Positions 11,701 through 22,590 of a stretch of 64,000 nt of DNA are shown piece by piece. The notes below the pieces were generated by a model that had not been told where the DNA came from, made no database searches, and was given only the letters and a program-made list of their open reading frames with translations. Every line of letters starts with the position of its first letter. The stretch's first letter is position 1. This DNA is from Tubulanus polymorphus (lineage: Eukaryota; Nemertea; Palaeonemertea; Tubulaniformes; Tubulanidae). A program made the position numbers and the translations under genes. Location of the stretch: contig NC_134026.1 in the NCBI RefSeq assembly GCF_964204645.1, positions 496,001 through 560,000 of the forward strand. Direction: 5' to 3'.

Positions 11701-12563
11701 GTGAAGACTTTTTGGATATCCTTCAATACAGTTTCAAATGGATTAAAAAATGATGATTTAGGTCGACTGCCTCTCCTTTCTGGTCCCGTTAAGACCATCA
11801 TCAGGTATGTACTACCAAAAATGAGCGAGCTAGGCCACCCGGAATGCTCTCAAGTCAGGTTGAAATAGACATTAGTTCCACAGTTGTGAGTTAAACTCTG
11901 AGTTGAAGTTAGTTCATTTCAATGAGTTAACTCAGAGTTAAATCTTAACTCATAACCGTGGAACTAGACCTAGTAGGGGTAACGTTTAATCAGAAACTTA
12001 CAATAAGTGAAGTGGTGATGTGATTGTATCTGTAATTACTGTAAACACCTTCTACTACAACTTGTTTAGATTCGATATTAGATCTCGGTGGTCGAGTTAT
12101 TCTGTAAATAAATACACAACACAATCTCTCATTGATTAATTGAGATGCTTGAAATGATTATTCAGAATAGATTTTACGGATTTGATGAACCCTCTGATAC
12201 CGTGTGACCTAAACTGCTTCAATCAACTACATCTGAATGAAACTGTGAAGGGAAAAGAGCATTGTATCAGATACAGGAGTCACCCATCCATAGGAGCCAC
12301 CCATCCATCCAATCTGAGTCATAACAAGACAGGCTACCCACAGCAGGACTTCTCCCTCTGGTGACAATTTGGTTTAAGATATCAGTTCCTTATTTGCTTA
12401 TTATCGCAGTGATTTACATTAAGTTGAATAACGGATCATATTCAATGAAATCTACAGAATCTGATTTGATAAAGTGAGGTGAAAAGGGTTGAAGATTTTA
12501 CCTGCCAGGACCTTGTTGATTCATACGTCTATGATCCTTCCCTCTCGCCTTACTCGAATTCAT
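2748..12563 (-). CDS. ATXN2: Ataxin-2 (Lsm, LsmAD and PAM2 RNA-binding regulator), complete, 17 coding exons, 914 aa
   Basis: Cytoplasmic RNA-binding protein that works with poly(A)-binding protein in translation, mRNA stability and stress granules. Coding exons: 12502-12563, 12002-12101, 10890-10961, 10651-10804, 10450-10568, 9241-9512, 8656-8885, 8196-8474, 8062-8111, 7572-7684, 7414-7489, 7023-7236, 6567-6736, 6019-6139, 5178-5732, 3038-3145, 2748-2797. All joins keep frame; total 2745 nt. The Lsm domain is at about residues 48-130 (GSTVQIQVRNGSIYEGVL) and LsmAD at about 130-225 (FTDTGISKFNGQVAPKELQ). The PAM2 motif is at about 489-505 (STLNPNAKEFVFNPNAKPF), the MLLE/PABP-binding site. The C-terminal third is low-complexity Pro/Gln/His. 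No N-terminal poly-Q precedes the Lsm domain; short poly-Gln and poly-Thr runs lie after LsmAD (exon 7). The last exon codes a short tail ending VQAFQHSQ, resembling the vertebrate C-terminus. Confidence 0.95.
3657..3810. repeat. MITE with GAGGAACCTC-type inverted ends
   Basis: In ataxin-2 intron 15. The left end reads CAGCGGAACCTCTTTATTGC and the right end AAAGAGGTTCCTCTGTGAG, an inverted pair of ends. A second member with the same ends lies at 24040-24200, and both share an internal CAAAATAGGACA-like segment. Non-coding DNA transposon derivative. Confidence 0.6.
4330..4500. repeat. Foldback element with GGTAAAAAGTCCCCGATA ends
   Basis: In ataxin-2 intron 15. The left end GGTAAAAAGTCCCCGATA is matched inverted by TATCGGGGACTTTTTAACC at the right end, and the inner sequence is partly palindromic. 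No coding capacity; typical of a small non-autonomous DNA transposon. Confidence 0.55.
4517..4565. repeat. TA-rich microsatellite
   Basis: Alternating TA/CA run in ataxin-2 intron 15. Confidence 0.8.
6232..6247. repeat. Homopolymer run of 16 C
   Basis: Poly-C (poly-G on the transcribed strand) in ataxin-2 intron 13. Its length is likely variable and prone to sequencing error. Confidence 0.9.
7726..8019 (+). mobile_element. tRNA-derived SINE
   Basis: In ataxin-2 intron 9, on the strand opposite the gene. The head has an A-box-like GTGGCCTAAAAGGTAAAGGC at about 7729-7748 and a B-box-like GTTCGAACCCC at about 7775-7786, spaced as in a tRNA promoter. A long tRNA-unrelated body follows, and the 3' end GAGGCGCTATACAAATTCG runs into an A/T-rich tail. 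This is the layout of an RNA polymerase III-driven SINE whose 3' end mimics a LINE. The body family is not named with confidence. Confidence 0.65.
9529..10350. repeat. Local duplication flanking a palindromic element in ataxin-2 intron 5
   Basis: The block at 9529-9800 recurs diverged at 10041-10350; both carry CCAATTACTGGAGACACCTCC and GGGAAAAAAATCCAGACTGC. Between them (about 9806-10040) is a near-perfect palindrome. Its outer arms contain AATAAGATAAAAACCCACTA, its inner arms contain AAGAATTTATTTATTCAATC, and its loop contains CCTGACGATGATCTC then GAGATCGAAACGTCG. The duplication suggests a rearrangement linked to the element. Confidence 0.7.
11081..11191. repeat. Small palindromic MITE (GGTTTTATAGACTGG ends)
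   Basis: In ataxin-2 intron 2. GGTTTTATAGACTGG on the left is mirrored by CCAGTCTATAAAACC on the right, and the inner arms include GGGGGTTAACT and AGTTAACCC. It resembles the other short palindromes listed at 22338, 32898 and 59466. Confidence 0.65.
11359..11972. repeat. Palindromic MITE (GGTCTAGTTCCACAG ends) split by a later insertion
   Basis: The right portion 11875-11972 ends GTGGAACTAGACCTAG. The matching left end is 11359-11366, interrupted by the 11367-11874 element. Removing the insertion and one TA restores CTAGGTCTAGTTCCACAG, the exact mirror of the right end but for one mismatch-prone inner stretch. Lies in ataxin-2 intron 2. Confidence 0.7.
11367..11874. mobile_element. Long inverted-repeat MITE (about 505 bp) with TA target-site duplication
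   Basis: The two arms of about 245 bp mirror each other. The ends are ATGTCTATTTCAACCTGAC on the left and GTCAGGTTGAAATAGACAT on the right, with a centre near 11610-11640. It sits inside the host palindrome flanked by TA on both sides, as Tc1/mariner-type elements do. The arm holds TGGCCTAGCTCAGTCAG, which resembles a tRNA A-box, possibly by chance. Related copies: 50529-50812 (left arm largely deleted) and a diverged one at about 57700-58040. Confidence 0.75.
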
Positions 12564-14273
12564 TGCACTGTGTTTGTGTTTATCGTCTACAGATTATTCT
12601 CTAAATAGTTAAAACACGTTTGGGGCCTGATAATGGATTACTGACTGGTGCAGCTGCTGATGATGAAGGAATCAGTGCTTCCCCGCGAGTCGGTCACACT
12701 CCAGTCGGGACTCCTCTTTTGAAACTCACTGTTCAGTGACGGCCAGATTTTCACGGACGCTAGAGCTCTCCCAGCGCGTGCAATCGACTCTATTAATTAC
12801 TACTAATTAAGCGCTACCAGCACGCTTCTAAACTGTCGACGCACATTTTAAATAATTCGTTTTGTTAGATGATTAAAACGCGATATTCGCCGTGGAATAT
12901 TCAATCAATGTCGACTTTCAGCAGCAGCGCGTATTGATACAGATCAGTGCTGCTGCCGGGAGGGGGTGATGTCATCAGTATTTGCGCGCTATTCATCGAC
13001 TTCTTTAAGGACTAAATTCATAGAATGTAATTTCGATTAATTATCACGAATATCATTCGATCCTGCCGTGCTATTAGTTTAAAATTCGTTAATATCGATC
13101 CGGCCCTATTTCTTGGCCGGCACAATCGCGAAAATTAGCACAGCTGTAAATAGGTTAAAATGGCGGGTGTAATTTTTTTCTTTTTTGATGATTTTCGATA
13201 TTTTTATAAATAAACAGTCAAAATGAAGCGAAAAATGTCAAAATATTGCTATAATTTTAAGAATCACAAATCAAAATTACTATGATATGATTTTCACAAG
13301 AAAGTAAATTCCCATATTGTGCTGCCACCTCTCAATCAAAACGCAGACAACGAGCAGGTGCTTATCTGAAACGATAACTTTTCTTTAAATAATTTTCACG
13401 CAATATTAACCTAAAATTTATTAGAAATATAAAAAAACATGTAAATAAATTCATTTTATAATAGAAAATTCATACAGTTGATAATTTTCACCGTAAATTC
13501 TTCATCGACGTATTCGGTAATCGATTTGAGTTTTAGTATGCGCTGGTCTAGGGGCAGCTTCCGTGTTCTCTAATTTCATGAATTTCGTGGATTTTCGTGT
13601 GTTTTCTGAAAACGCGAGCTTCTAAACTCAGTAAGAACATTTTTACTAATCACTCGGCGCGTTCGACAAATATTGAATAAATAGATGACGCTTGTCGTAC
13701 TGAGCTGTTGAGAGATAGATCGTGTCATGTCAAAAATCAATTCTAATTCAATCAATCTTTATTGGTCGAGATATTTGTCATCTGTTGGGGTATATTTGAG
13801 TCTGAAAGATCGTCGAATACAATCAATGGTCTGAGAATTATGGTATGCATGGAACATGAAAAGGCTGTTACTTTTACTGGTGTTAGTCCAGCAGGAGGGT
13901 GTTGCTGGTGTGACAAAAACATGAAATTATTTTTATTATTTATTGCCTGGAATTGGTGACTAACACTTAGTGACTTACAGGTCACAGACAACTAACCACA
14001 AGATGAAAAGCCAATGAAATAAGTTAGAAGAAAAATTTGAGAATTTACTGATTTTTCTCTAACAAAGATTTTATCCTGAAATCTAGAATTGTGAGGCGAC
14101 AAGAGTTAATTGAATTAGCACTAGGATCTGAGTCACTATAAAACCTAGTAATAAGGAGTAGGGCGTGGATGGAATTTAATAATGGAAAAAGTTCTAATTA
14201 AATGTCATATATTCCAGGTTGAGTTTATATGTATTTCGTATTAATGGAATAAAAGGATGCTCTCATCACAACA
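12564..14273. promoter_or_regulatory. Divergent promoter region between ataxin-2 and TBC1D10
   Basis: Both genes start outward from this 1.7 kb. The part next to ataxin-2 (12600-13000) is less AT-rich than its surroundings and should hold that gene's 5' UTR and promoter. On the other side, an acceptor (TATTCCAG ending at 14218) precedes the TBC1D10 ATG by 55 bases. This suggests a non-coding first exon farther left, perhaps near 13550-13640, where the sequence ends in a possible donor (AGTAAGAAC). No TATA box is compelling. Confidence 0.45.
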
Positions 14274-17200
14274 ATGGCCAACGCTGCAGTGGCTGAACCT
14301 CCTATAGATGATGTTATTCTAGCTGATTCTAGCGATGAAGAAGCTGATTATGATAATAATGTACCGAGTACGAGTAAATTAAACGGTGAACCGTCGCGTA
14401 ATACTGATCGTTACGGGTTCCTCGGCGGTGATCAATACACTAACCCTGAAGCGTAAGTATCTCACAGTCCTTATTACAGATCAGGGGATTCCTGATTTGT
14501 TTCCCCTGAAGGGAGATTGAATTTTAAGTGCCTTGTTGTTCTTGCTGGTGAGGAGTATCACAAGGAATCTCTTGAAAAGAAACAGCCCCCACTGAGAATA
14601 TCTTATGAATTCCATCAGGTTCCATTTTTGATCAGGGAAACATCAATGAATTATTTATTGCCTGATCTGTAAGAATCCTGGTCATTCAATGCTTTCATGA
14701 AATTCTGATTTGCTGCCAATGTTTTTATTCCTCTCTTTGTATTAACGGTTTAAATTCTGTAATTTTTTTTTTTTCCAGCGAGAGAAGGCTTCCTGTCGCT
14801 AAACTTCGAAAACGAGAATTAAAATGGCTTGATATGTTAGAAAACTGGGAGAAATGGATGAGCAAAAGATTTAAAAAGGTAAGAGATGTTTATCAGGTTA
14901 CACACATAGTTGACACCAATCATTGGTTTGTGTAACACTTAAAGTTGATATAAGGCTCCACTGTCCTCCTAGTTAGTTACCTAATCGTTGGTTGTAAGCT
15001 TTTATTTAATCGGATGGACTTATGGTTTATGAAAGTTGTAGTTGAACATACCACACAGACAGTTTCCACCAGAAAGTTGAAGCTTGTAGCTTTATTTAAC
15101 ATACATTTAGAAAAGTAGACAGTCTCTCATATCAAGTCTGATATATCAGGGTATATTAATTTTAACTATCGATTAATTGATCTAGATGTCATTGTAATTC
15201 ATTCACCTGATGTAGCTACTACTATACATTAGTGGCGAAAGCTTGTACTTCAGATAATCTGGTTAACCTATAAAGTTGTACAATCTGTCTCGTAGTATTG
15301 ATTTCAAAGTAATGATTGTCCTAAGAAACAAATGTGTCAAAACTATTTGCTAAATGTACCTTTGCTTCTTTGTTTATACCAATCGTCAGCCATGACCTTG
15401 CTGTAAATTGAAAACTCTAAGTATTATTCTATGTGAATATAGGGCAAGGTTAGATTCTGTGTTTAGTATTTGGAATCAGTGTCTAATTGTTTGATATATA
15501 GGCTAGCGTACATGCTGTAGCTCTGCTAGGCTATGATTTTATTCCGGGGCTAAAAGGAAATTAATGTCAATTTGTTACATACTATAGTCATAATTATATA
15601 TGTAGAATTGATCATATTTTAGTGTGTTTAGGGAGAGTGAGAGAGAGAGAGTTAGTGTTATAAATGTGAGGTCACTAGTGCATATATCAGATCAGATAAC
15701 AATCAATCATTAAACACTCATGATCCACTGTGTAATAGTTTGTATTTATGCCTCAATTTCTCTTGCAGAAGAACTGCACAATATTCTCTCATATATCGGT
15801 ATATTTTGCTACTGTTGACTCAGATAATGTCGGTAGACCTCAGTATCGGTGTAAATGTGGTCAACAGTCCCTACATCTTTACCGAATTTAGTTTAGGTCT
15901 AAATTTGACTACTGACTGTGTACTATAGTATCGACCAAGAAAACCAATATTTCTCCACTTCACGATTGCAGACCTGACAATAATTAATATTAGAGAGTAG
16001 TTTCTGCTCTTCTACTCTCAAAAATATCAAAATATTCTGAAAATCAGACTAATTTTTCATTAAAACTACTATTTGTTATATCAGATTACTCAGGTAGTCA
16101 GGTCTGCACTTGTCTCTATTTTCAAGCCGTTTTTAGATTTGTTTTCGGGTTAAGTCGATGTCAATAGACCTTTCAGTTTAACCGTTATATTTTACTGAAG
16201 TGCTGTGTTTATTTTTTTTCTTATGTAGGTGAAAGAACGTTGTAGGAAGGGGATACCCCCTTCACTGCGAGCTCGGTCATGGCAATACCTGTGTGGGAGT
16301 AAATATTTACTAGAACACAATCGCGGTAAATTTGAGGTCAGCAAACAATCACCATCCACGCTTTATTAACCAAAAAAATGCTTTGAACGATATTATCACT
16401 GATTATCGAAATGTTTCTCTCGTTATACGTTGATAGGAATACTTAAGAATGCCCGGCGATCCTAAATGGATTGATGATATCCAGAAAGACCTTCACAGAC
16501 AGTTTCCTTTCCATGAAATGTTTGTAGCTCGCGGAGGACACGGGTAAGCTTCAATACTGACCTGGAAAACTCAGGCACAAAAAACCTGGAAAATTCAGAG
16601 AATCTGGATTTGCTATTCACTGGGCGTTTCTTTATCAATACTTAGAAATAATAGCTGGTAACATTTCGAACCAAGCAATTTCTCCATTCTCCTGCAGCAG
16701 ACTCACACTCAAAATCAGGGCAAATTTAGAAATGGCCGACCGATTTCAATTGTAGTTGATCAGTGAAAGGATGTTCTCAGAATTATTTCATTATTTCACT
16801 GACAATAACAACCTAACCTTGAATATTAATTTTTCAGTCAAGAAGATTTACAACGTGTATTAAAAGCATATACTGTTCATAATCCTACCGATGGTTATTG
16901 TCAAGCACAGGCTCCTATAGCAGCCATCTTGCTAATGCACATGCCAGCTGAACAAGCATTCTGGTGTCTAGTTTCTATATGTGAGAAGTATTTACCTGGA
17001 TATTACAGCGCTGGTCTGGTAAGTCATCAATTATCTAAATGGATTTTTAATGTCGACAGTGTTTAACGTGGTTGAGTTGATGAATGCTTCTATTCATTCA
17101 GTTTTAATGATTTCGTGCGTGTCATATAAAAAACATACGGTAATCTTCAAATAATTTTTGCTCGGGAAATTAAACCAATATAGGATTCATACTCATCCTT

Positions 17201-20126
17201 TATTCCATGAAAACTTCTCGGAAGTAAACAAATATTTTCGACGAGAATTTTGAATCACTAAATTTGTGAAATTGTTCTAATAAAATTGCGAGCTGTACAT
17301 ACATGGGAACATTCATTACAATGAGCTTCAGGAGACCAGAAAATATGTTGTTATAACTGATAGTAATTTTAGTTCTGAATTCTAAGTTACCCAAGAGAAT
17401 GATGGACCTGTGTCCTTAGATTTTGGGAAAGCCTTAAAATTTTCATAAGTCATTGTATTTCTGCGACAAATATTAATCCCTCTCATTCTCGACAATAATA
17501 TCTTCTCTTCCTTATCTCTCTTTATCTCTATCTCTCTCTCTCCCTCTCTTCCACTCTCTATCTCTCTCTCTTCCACTCTCTATCTCTCTCTCTCTCTCTT
17601 CCACTCTCTATCTCTCTCTCCCCTTTCCCACACTCTTGAGTCTCAACTGCATGTCTCCTCTCTTTTCACTGTAGCTGCCACTCACCCTCACTCTCTCTCT
17701 CTCTCTCTCTCTCTCCCCCCCTCTCCCCTCTCCTCTCTCTCCTCTCACTCTTTCTGACTCCTCTCTCATTCTGCTCACTCTCTCCTTTTACTCTCTCATC
17801 CACAAAGCATTCTTTAATTCACTGATTCGATTGCTGTTTAACTCTATAAAGATCAGATCTAGTGATTCATGATCGATCTGTTCAAGCAACTGTTATGAGT
17901 TAGAAATAATTCTGAATCAATCAGCGGAAATAATTCACACAACTCGATATCAGATCATCATCATCATCATCATTATAGAATATACAAGAGACTGAGAGAG
18001 ATGATTGAGACCTGTCAACCACCGCAGAATCTACTGTATTAATGTTACTGCTGGTTAATTGGTGTTAATTTTCTCATTGATTCTGATTGCATTTTCATAA
18101 TTATTAGGCTGGTATTTGTTAATAATAAGAGAGTTTTACCAGCGATCATGACCAGCACCGACTCACTGCTGATTACTGTCAGCCTCGGGTATAGAATACT
18201 CTCATTTACATAGAATCAATGTTCTAGATTTCGTAATGACCCCTGAGGGTCAAAGACGAAGTGAATCTAGTATTTTATTCCACGCATGAAATCTAAAGGG
18301 AAAAACTCATGGTGCTTTGAATTGAAATACAGCGTTTAAAATAACCTGGCTGTAAAGATGGGTTTCTCTGTTTCGCTGGGGTGGGTACTTTCTCACAGTA
18401 AGAACATGATTATATATGAAGCTCTAGTGATGTGTTAAGAGGTTCTGTTCGAATATAAAGAAAGTCATTCACCAATATATTTGTTTGCTTTCACTCTTGT
18501 TCTCGCTGTTATAAGTGTTGCTGATATTGAAATTGATTGATGTTTTTATGATGTTGTTTGTAGGAGGCAGTACAAATTGATGGAGATGTTCTGTATGGAT
18601 TACTGAAGAAGGTTTCACTTGTCACTTACAAGCATTTAGTAAGTTATGCGAACAACAACTACACCCATTATTCTTTGATTGAAATTTACTGTAGAAAGAC
18701 TTATCGATTTTGTTGCTGAAAACATGTTATTTTTTAAAAGTGGTGATAAATTCTTACTTTTGAAAATGATGCAGTTAAGTTCTTTTTCATAAGTCGTTGG
18801 TTTAGGTCATTTTTTAGTACGTACTTAAAAAACTTTCTCATAAAAACGACAGAAAAAGCAATCACCATTTTTGTTGAGCTAATGTTAAGTCATTAACCCT
18901 TTGGTAATTATAGTTGCTCCGTGGAATGAAACATTCAATGTGTTTTTCTGTTTTGCAGAAGAAACAAAGAATAGAGCCAATATTATACATGACAGAATGG
19001 TTTATGTGTGTTTTTACCAGAACTCTACCCTGGGCTACAGTATTAAGAATGTGGGATATGTTCTTTTGTGAAGGTTCGTGCCTCTCATAGCAAACTTATG
19101 GTCGCTCCTTAACCCTTTCACTGCTGACTAAATAATACCTGAAAGTGCTGGAGATAATTTGGAAATTTTGAATAATTCCACTGCAGTGTGTTGAATACTG
19201 AGCATACCACTACAGTGTCTCCACTGTGGCGCGGTGTATTGTTAGTCACTCACATTGTTTGATAGGTGCTCTGCAATCTATCGATAGAGATAAAAACTAA
19301 TTACTAATTACATCAATGCACCATGATGCAGTGTACTAGCAAAATCCATCATTGATTGATTCACCGCGCTGAAATGCTTCAGAAAAACATCTTTCTCAAC
19401 TCTACGTTCCTAATAAGATAAAAACCCACTAACTACAGATGATTTCTAGGGTGAGATCGAAACGTCGTGTCTTATATATATTTTAGATTGAATAAATAAA
19501 TGTTTTTTAATTCTTTTAATGTGTAGATAGTGGGTTTTTATCTTATTATCCGTTCACCACGTTTGAGTGTGGTTATCGTTCTATTCTACGTTTCTATCTG
19601 TGTTTCAGGCGTAAAAGTGATGTTTAAAATAGGTCTAGTCTTCTTCAAGTTTACACTTGGAAGTAAAGAGCAGCTAAGCGAATGTCCATCATTGTACGAA
19701 ACATTGGAGAAATTAAAACACATTCCTCCAGCGATCATGGAGGAAGAATTTCTACTTCATGAAGTAAGTCTTATCAACACCAGCTGAAGAATAGTTTAAA
19801 CTGATTTTTCTTGAGCAAATATTATAACTGGGGACCATTTCTGCAACATTTGGGACCCAGAGCCTATAGTTTTACATAAGTTACAAAATTGCCTCCTACA
19901 ACGAATTCATCCCTGAACCTGTAGACTGATTTTCCCCCGAAATTTTTTCAATTGATTTACGTATTTATTTCAGATGCTAAAATTACCGATATCAGAACGA
20001 GATATGGAGAAAGAGCACCAGCATCAAATAGCGAAACGTAAAATTCAGAAAGAACGCGCCAATCGACCGGATTCTGGCAAAAAGAAGAAAAAAGGAAAAC
20101 ATCATTCGTCGGAGGCCGAGAGCTGA
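14274..20126 (+). CDS. TBC1D10: TBC1D10-type Rab GTPase-activating protein (whacked/EPI64 family), 9 exons, 390 aa
   Basis: Accelerates GTP hydrolysis by Rab proteins; family members act on Rab35, Rab27 and Rab8 in membrane traffic. Exons: 14274-14452, 14779-14878, 16229-16336, 16437-16543, 16838-17018, 18564-18638, 18959-19073, 19609-19763, 19974-20126. All GT-AG and in frame; total 1173 nt. The family signature [11 protein letters not shown] is in exon 1. The TBC domain runs from about residue 98 to 300. The arginine finger is in IxxDxxR (I144, D147, R150) and the glutamine finger in YCQ (Q187). [24 protein letters not shown] and LYMTEWFMC match vertebrate TBC1D10A almost residue for residue. 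The tail is short and Lys-rich ([10 protein letters not shown]) and lacks the long Pro-rich EBP50-binding tail of human EPI64. The start ATG has an in-frame acidic lead ([10 protein letters not shown]). Confidence 0.95.
14474..14683. repeat. Short foldback repeat (ACAGATCAGGG ends)
   Basis: In TBC1D10 intron 1. Ends TTACAGATCAGGGGATTCC and CCTGATCTGTAAGAATCC form an inverted pair. A second member is at about 63262-63392. Probably a hAT-like non-autonomous element. Confidence 0.5.
17513..17790. repeat. CT-rich simple repeat
   Basis: About 280 bases of imperfect (CT)n with interruptions, in TBC1D10 intron 5. On the transcript it forms a long pyrimidine tract about 750 bases upstream of the exon 6 acceptor. 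Confidence 0.85.
19407..19553. repeat. Second copy of the AATAAGATAAAAACCC palindrome
   Basis: In TBC1D10 intron 7. It shares AATAAGATAAAAACCCACTA, GGGTGAGATCGAAACGTCG and GTGGGTTTTTATCTTATT with 9830-10040, but most of the left inner arm is missing. The sequence just right of it (CCGTTCACCACGTTTGAGTG) matches, inverted, the left flank of the first copy, so the element extends past the AATAAG boxes. Confidence 0.65.
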
Positions 20127-21191
20127 CATGAAAGCGGTCCGCGATGAATTGACAATCACTCGGGGCCAATATTCATGTGCTATAATATAAACATCATCCT
20201 GTCTCACTGTCCCCTTGTCATTGCTCTCTCTCTCTCTCTGTCTATCTGTGCATGAAACTCGGCCGCTATAACGAACTGATTATCAAAACACAATCGACTT
20301 GTGTTTTATTAATCTATGAGTGACGAATAACAACAACAACAGTGTATTATGATAATTATAATGATAATTATTATTGATATTATTTTAATCGAAAATCAAA
20401 TTGTAAGTCAGTTTGCCCTCGTGTGTAAATGTATAATTGTTACCACTGTCTGAATTACTGTATTATTTGTATACAATTTTGTAAATAATAGTATGTGATT
20501 TGCTTCGATATTTCGGTATCTTAGAATCCCTTAGTTTAACCTAGATCCCGTTCCACAGTTCCGGGTTCAAATTTGGCTCTATGGCGGAAATGAACTTATT
20601 TTAAGTCAAACTTAACCAAAACTGTGGAACAGGGTCCTAATCATAGGTTGGTGTTAAGCTATTGATATGGGGGTTATAGGATGTGAAGCCGCGATTGTAT
20701 CTATTAGCTGCCTATGTATGTATCTGTATCCGATAAGCTTCATGATTTTGCAGGTGTGATATTTTGAGATTTCGCAAGCGTTAAATCGATATTAAGTCTT
20801 TCAACGAAAACAATTGTATCGATAATCAATACGTGAACACATCTATTTAACACAAGAGAATCATTGCATCAATTTTTCATTGTGACCCACAAATCTAAAA
20901 TGACCTACCAGTAGCTTGCAAAAATCTGTTCGATTCAGTTGTGTCGTAACACAAAATCTATAGAGTTGCTAAAGATTTATTTGATAAACTATAGGGGTTC
21001 GTTTAATAGACCCAGGGACCACTTTCTCAAAAATTCATGTAGAAGTTAACTTTTTGAATAACTGACAATTTAATTCATGATTTGGTTGATGAATCCAGAT
21101 CTAGTAGATGAAAAACTACATCGTTACTAAAGTATTCTAACTTTAACCAACCTTTGAAACACTGGCTTCAGTATTGACTGGGTCTAAGTTG

Positions 21192-21698
21192 TTTAAACCC
21201 CGGGACCTGGGTAATTCACTCTGTTAGCCCGAGTTAAAACTGGTCTAACCCCCGGGATCTGAGTAGTTCACTCTGTTAGCCCGAGTTAAAACTGGTCTAA
21301 CCCCTGGGATCTGGGTAGTTCACTCTGTTAGCCCTAGTTAAAACTGTCTAACCCCTGGGATCTGAGTAGTTCACTCTGTTAGCCCTAGTTAAAACTGGTC
21401 TAACTCCCGGGATCTGGGTAGTTCACTCTGTTAGCCCGAGTTAAAACTGGTCTAACCCCTGGGATCTGGGTAGTTCACTCTGTTAGCCCTAGTTAAAACT
21501 GTCTAACCCCTGGGATCTGAGTAGTTCACTCTGTTAGCCCTAGTTAAAACTGGTCTAACTCCCGGGATCTGGGTAGTTCACTCTGTTAGCCCGAGTTAAA
21601 ACTGGTCTAACTCCCGGGATCTGAGTAGTTCACTCTGTTAGCCCGAGTTAAAACTGGTCTAACCCCGGGATCTGAGTAGTTCACTCTGTTAGCCCGAA
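21192..21698. repeat. Tandem array, about 52-bp unit, nearly 10 copies
   Basis: The unit contains GGGATCTGAGTAGTTCACTC followed by TGTTAGCCCGAGTTAAAACT. Adjacent copies differ at a few positions (GAG/GGG, CCG/CCT), and pairs of variants recur, suggesting duplication of multi-unit blocks. Confidence 0.9.
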
Positions 21699-22337
21699 CT
21701 GCTCTATACAAGTGGCCCGAAATGTTTGTATGTGTGAAACATATCAGAATGAATGTTTTCTGTGATACAGAATATTCTGTACACAGTAAAATAATTACAG
21801 TAAATGAACAATTCATTCGTTTTCTTTTACGTTAACAATATTTTAACATCCTGAAAAAAAGAGATAATGAACATGAATAGTATTATTTGCAAAAATTATA
21901 CACCGATGAATCAAAAATTGTCTTATTTTTCTGTTGAGGTTCTCTGAATTATGTAGCATTTAGTATTTACCACTAAAAGTAATTAATTTTTCCTCGGCGG
22001 AAAAACCTGATTATTTCGATGAAATTAATTTTCGTTACATTTTATCAAAAATATTGAGAATGGCGTTATCAAAATAGACTTGAGACACAGTACAAGTATT
22101 CTTTAGACGAATCTATTGTTTTCGAATCAAATCGATTCTTTTTCGAGTCAATTGAATTGGTTTGTTTTTATTTAGAGAATGATGATGTAATTCAGGATCA
22201 CAGTTCTGCAGGTCGTTCGTTCATCTTATTTGAATCTAGTCTCGAGGCAATCACCGGTTTTAGAAAATTTACAAACTTTGCATCTAGCCCAAACCTGCGG
22301 AACTGGTTGCTGTGGAGTTAATGATTTATATATCAGG

Positions 22338-22590
22338 ACCCAGTTCCACAGTTGTGAGTTAGAGTTAACTCTGAGTTTAAAGTTAGTTCATTTTCAATGA
22401 GTTAACTCTAGAGTCAAATCTTAGCTGGGAACTGTAGACCTTGACCCAGGGGCTGCAGTTGTTTGAAAGGTGGTTTAAGTTTACTGGTCGATAAATATCA
22501 TAGTGAGAATAGAATGAGCATTTGTAACCATGATGTTTGTCCAGTCGTTAACTCTAACCAACTTTTCAGCAACTGGTCCCTGTTTTGATA
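22338..22590. repeat. Two adjacent palindromic MITEs (composite)
   Basis: The first palindrome (22338-22440) runs from CCCAGTTCCACAGTTGTGAG to GGGAACTGTAGACC. The second (about 22443-22590) runs from CCAGGGGCTGCAGTTG to CAGCAACTGGTCCCTG. The same two elements in the same order and orientation occur at 32898-33157. Confidence 0.65.
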
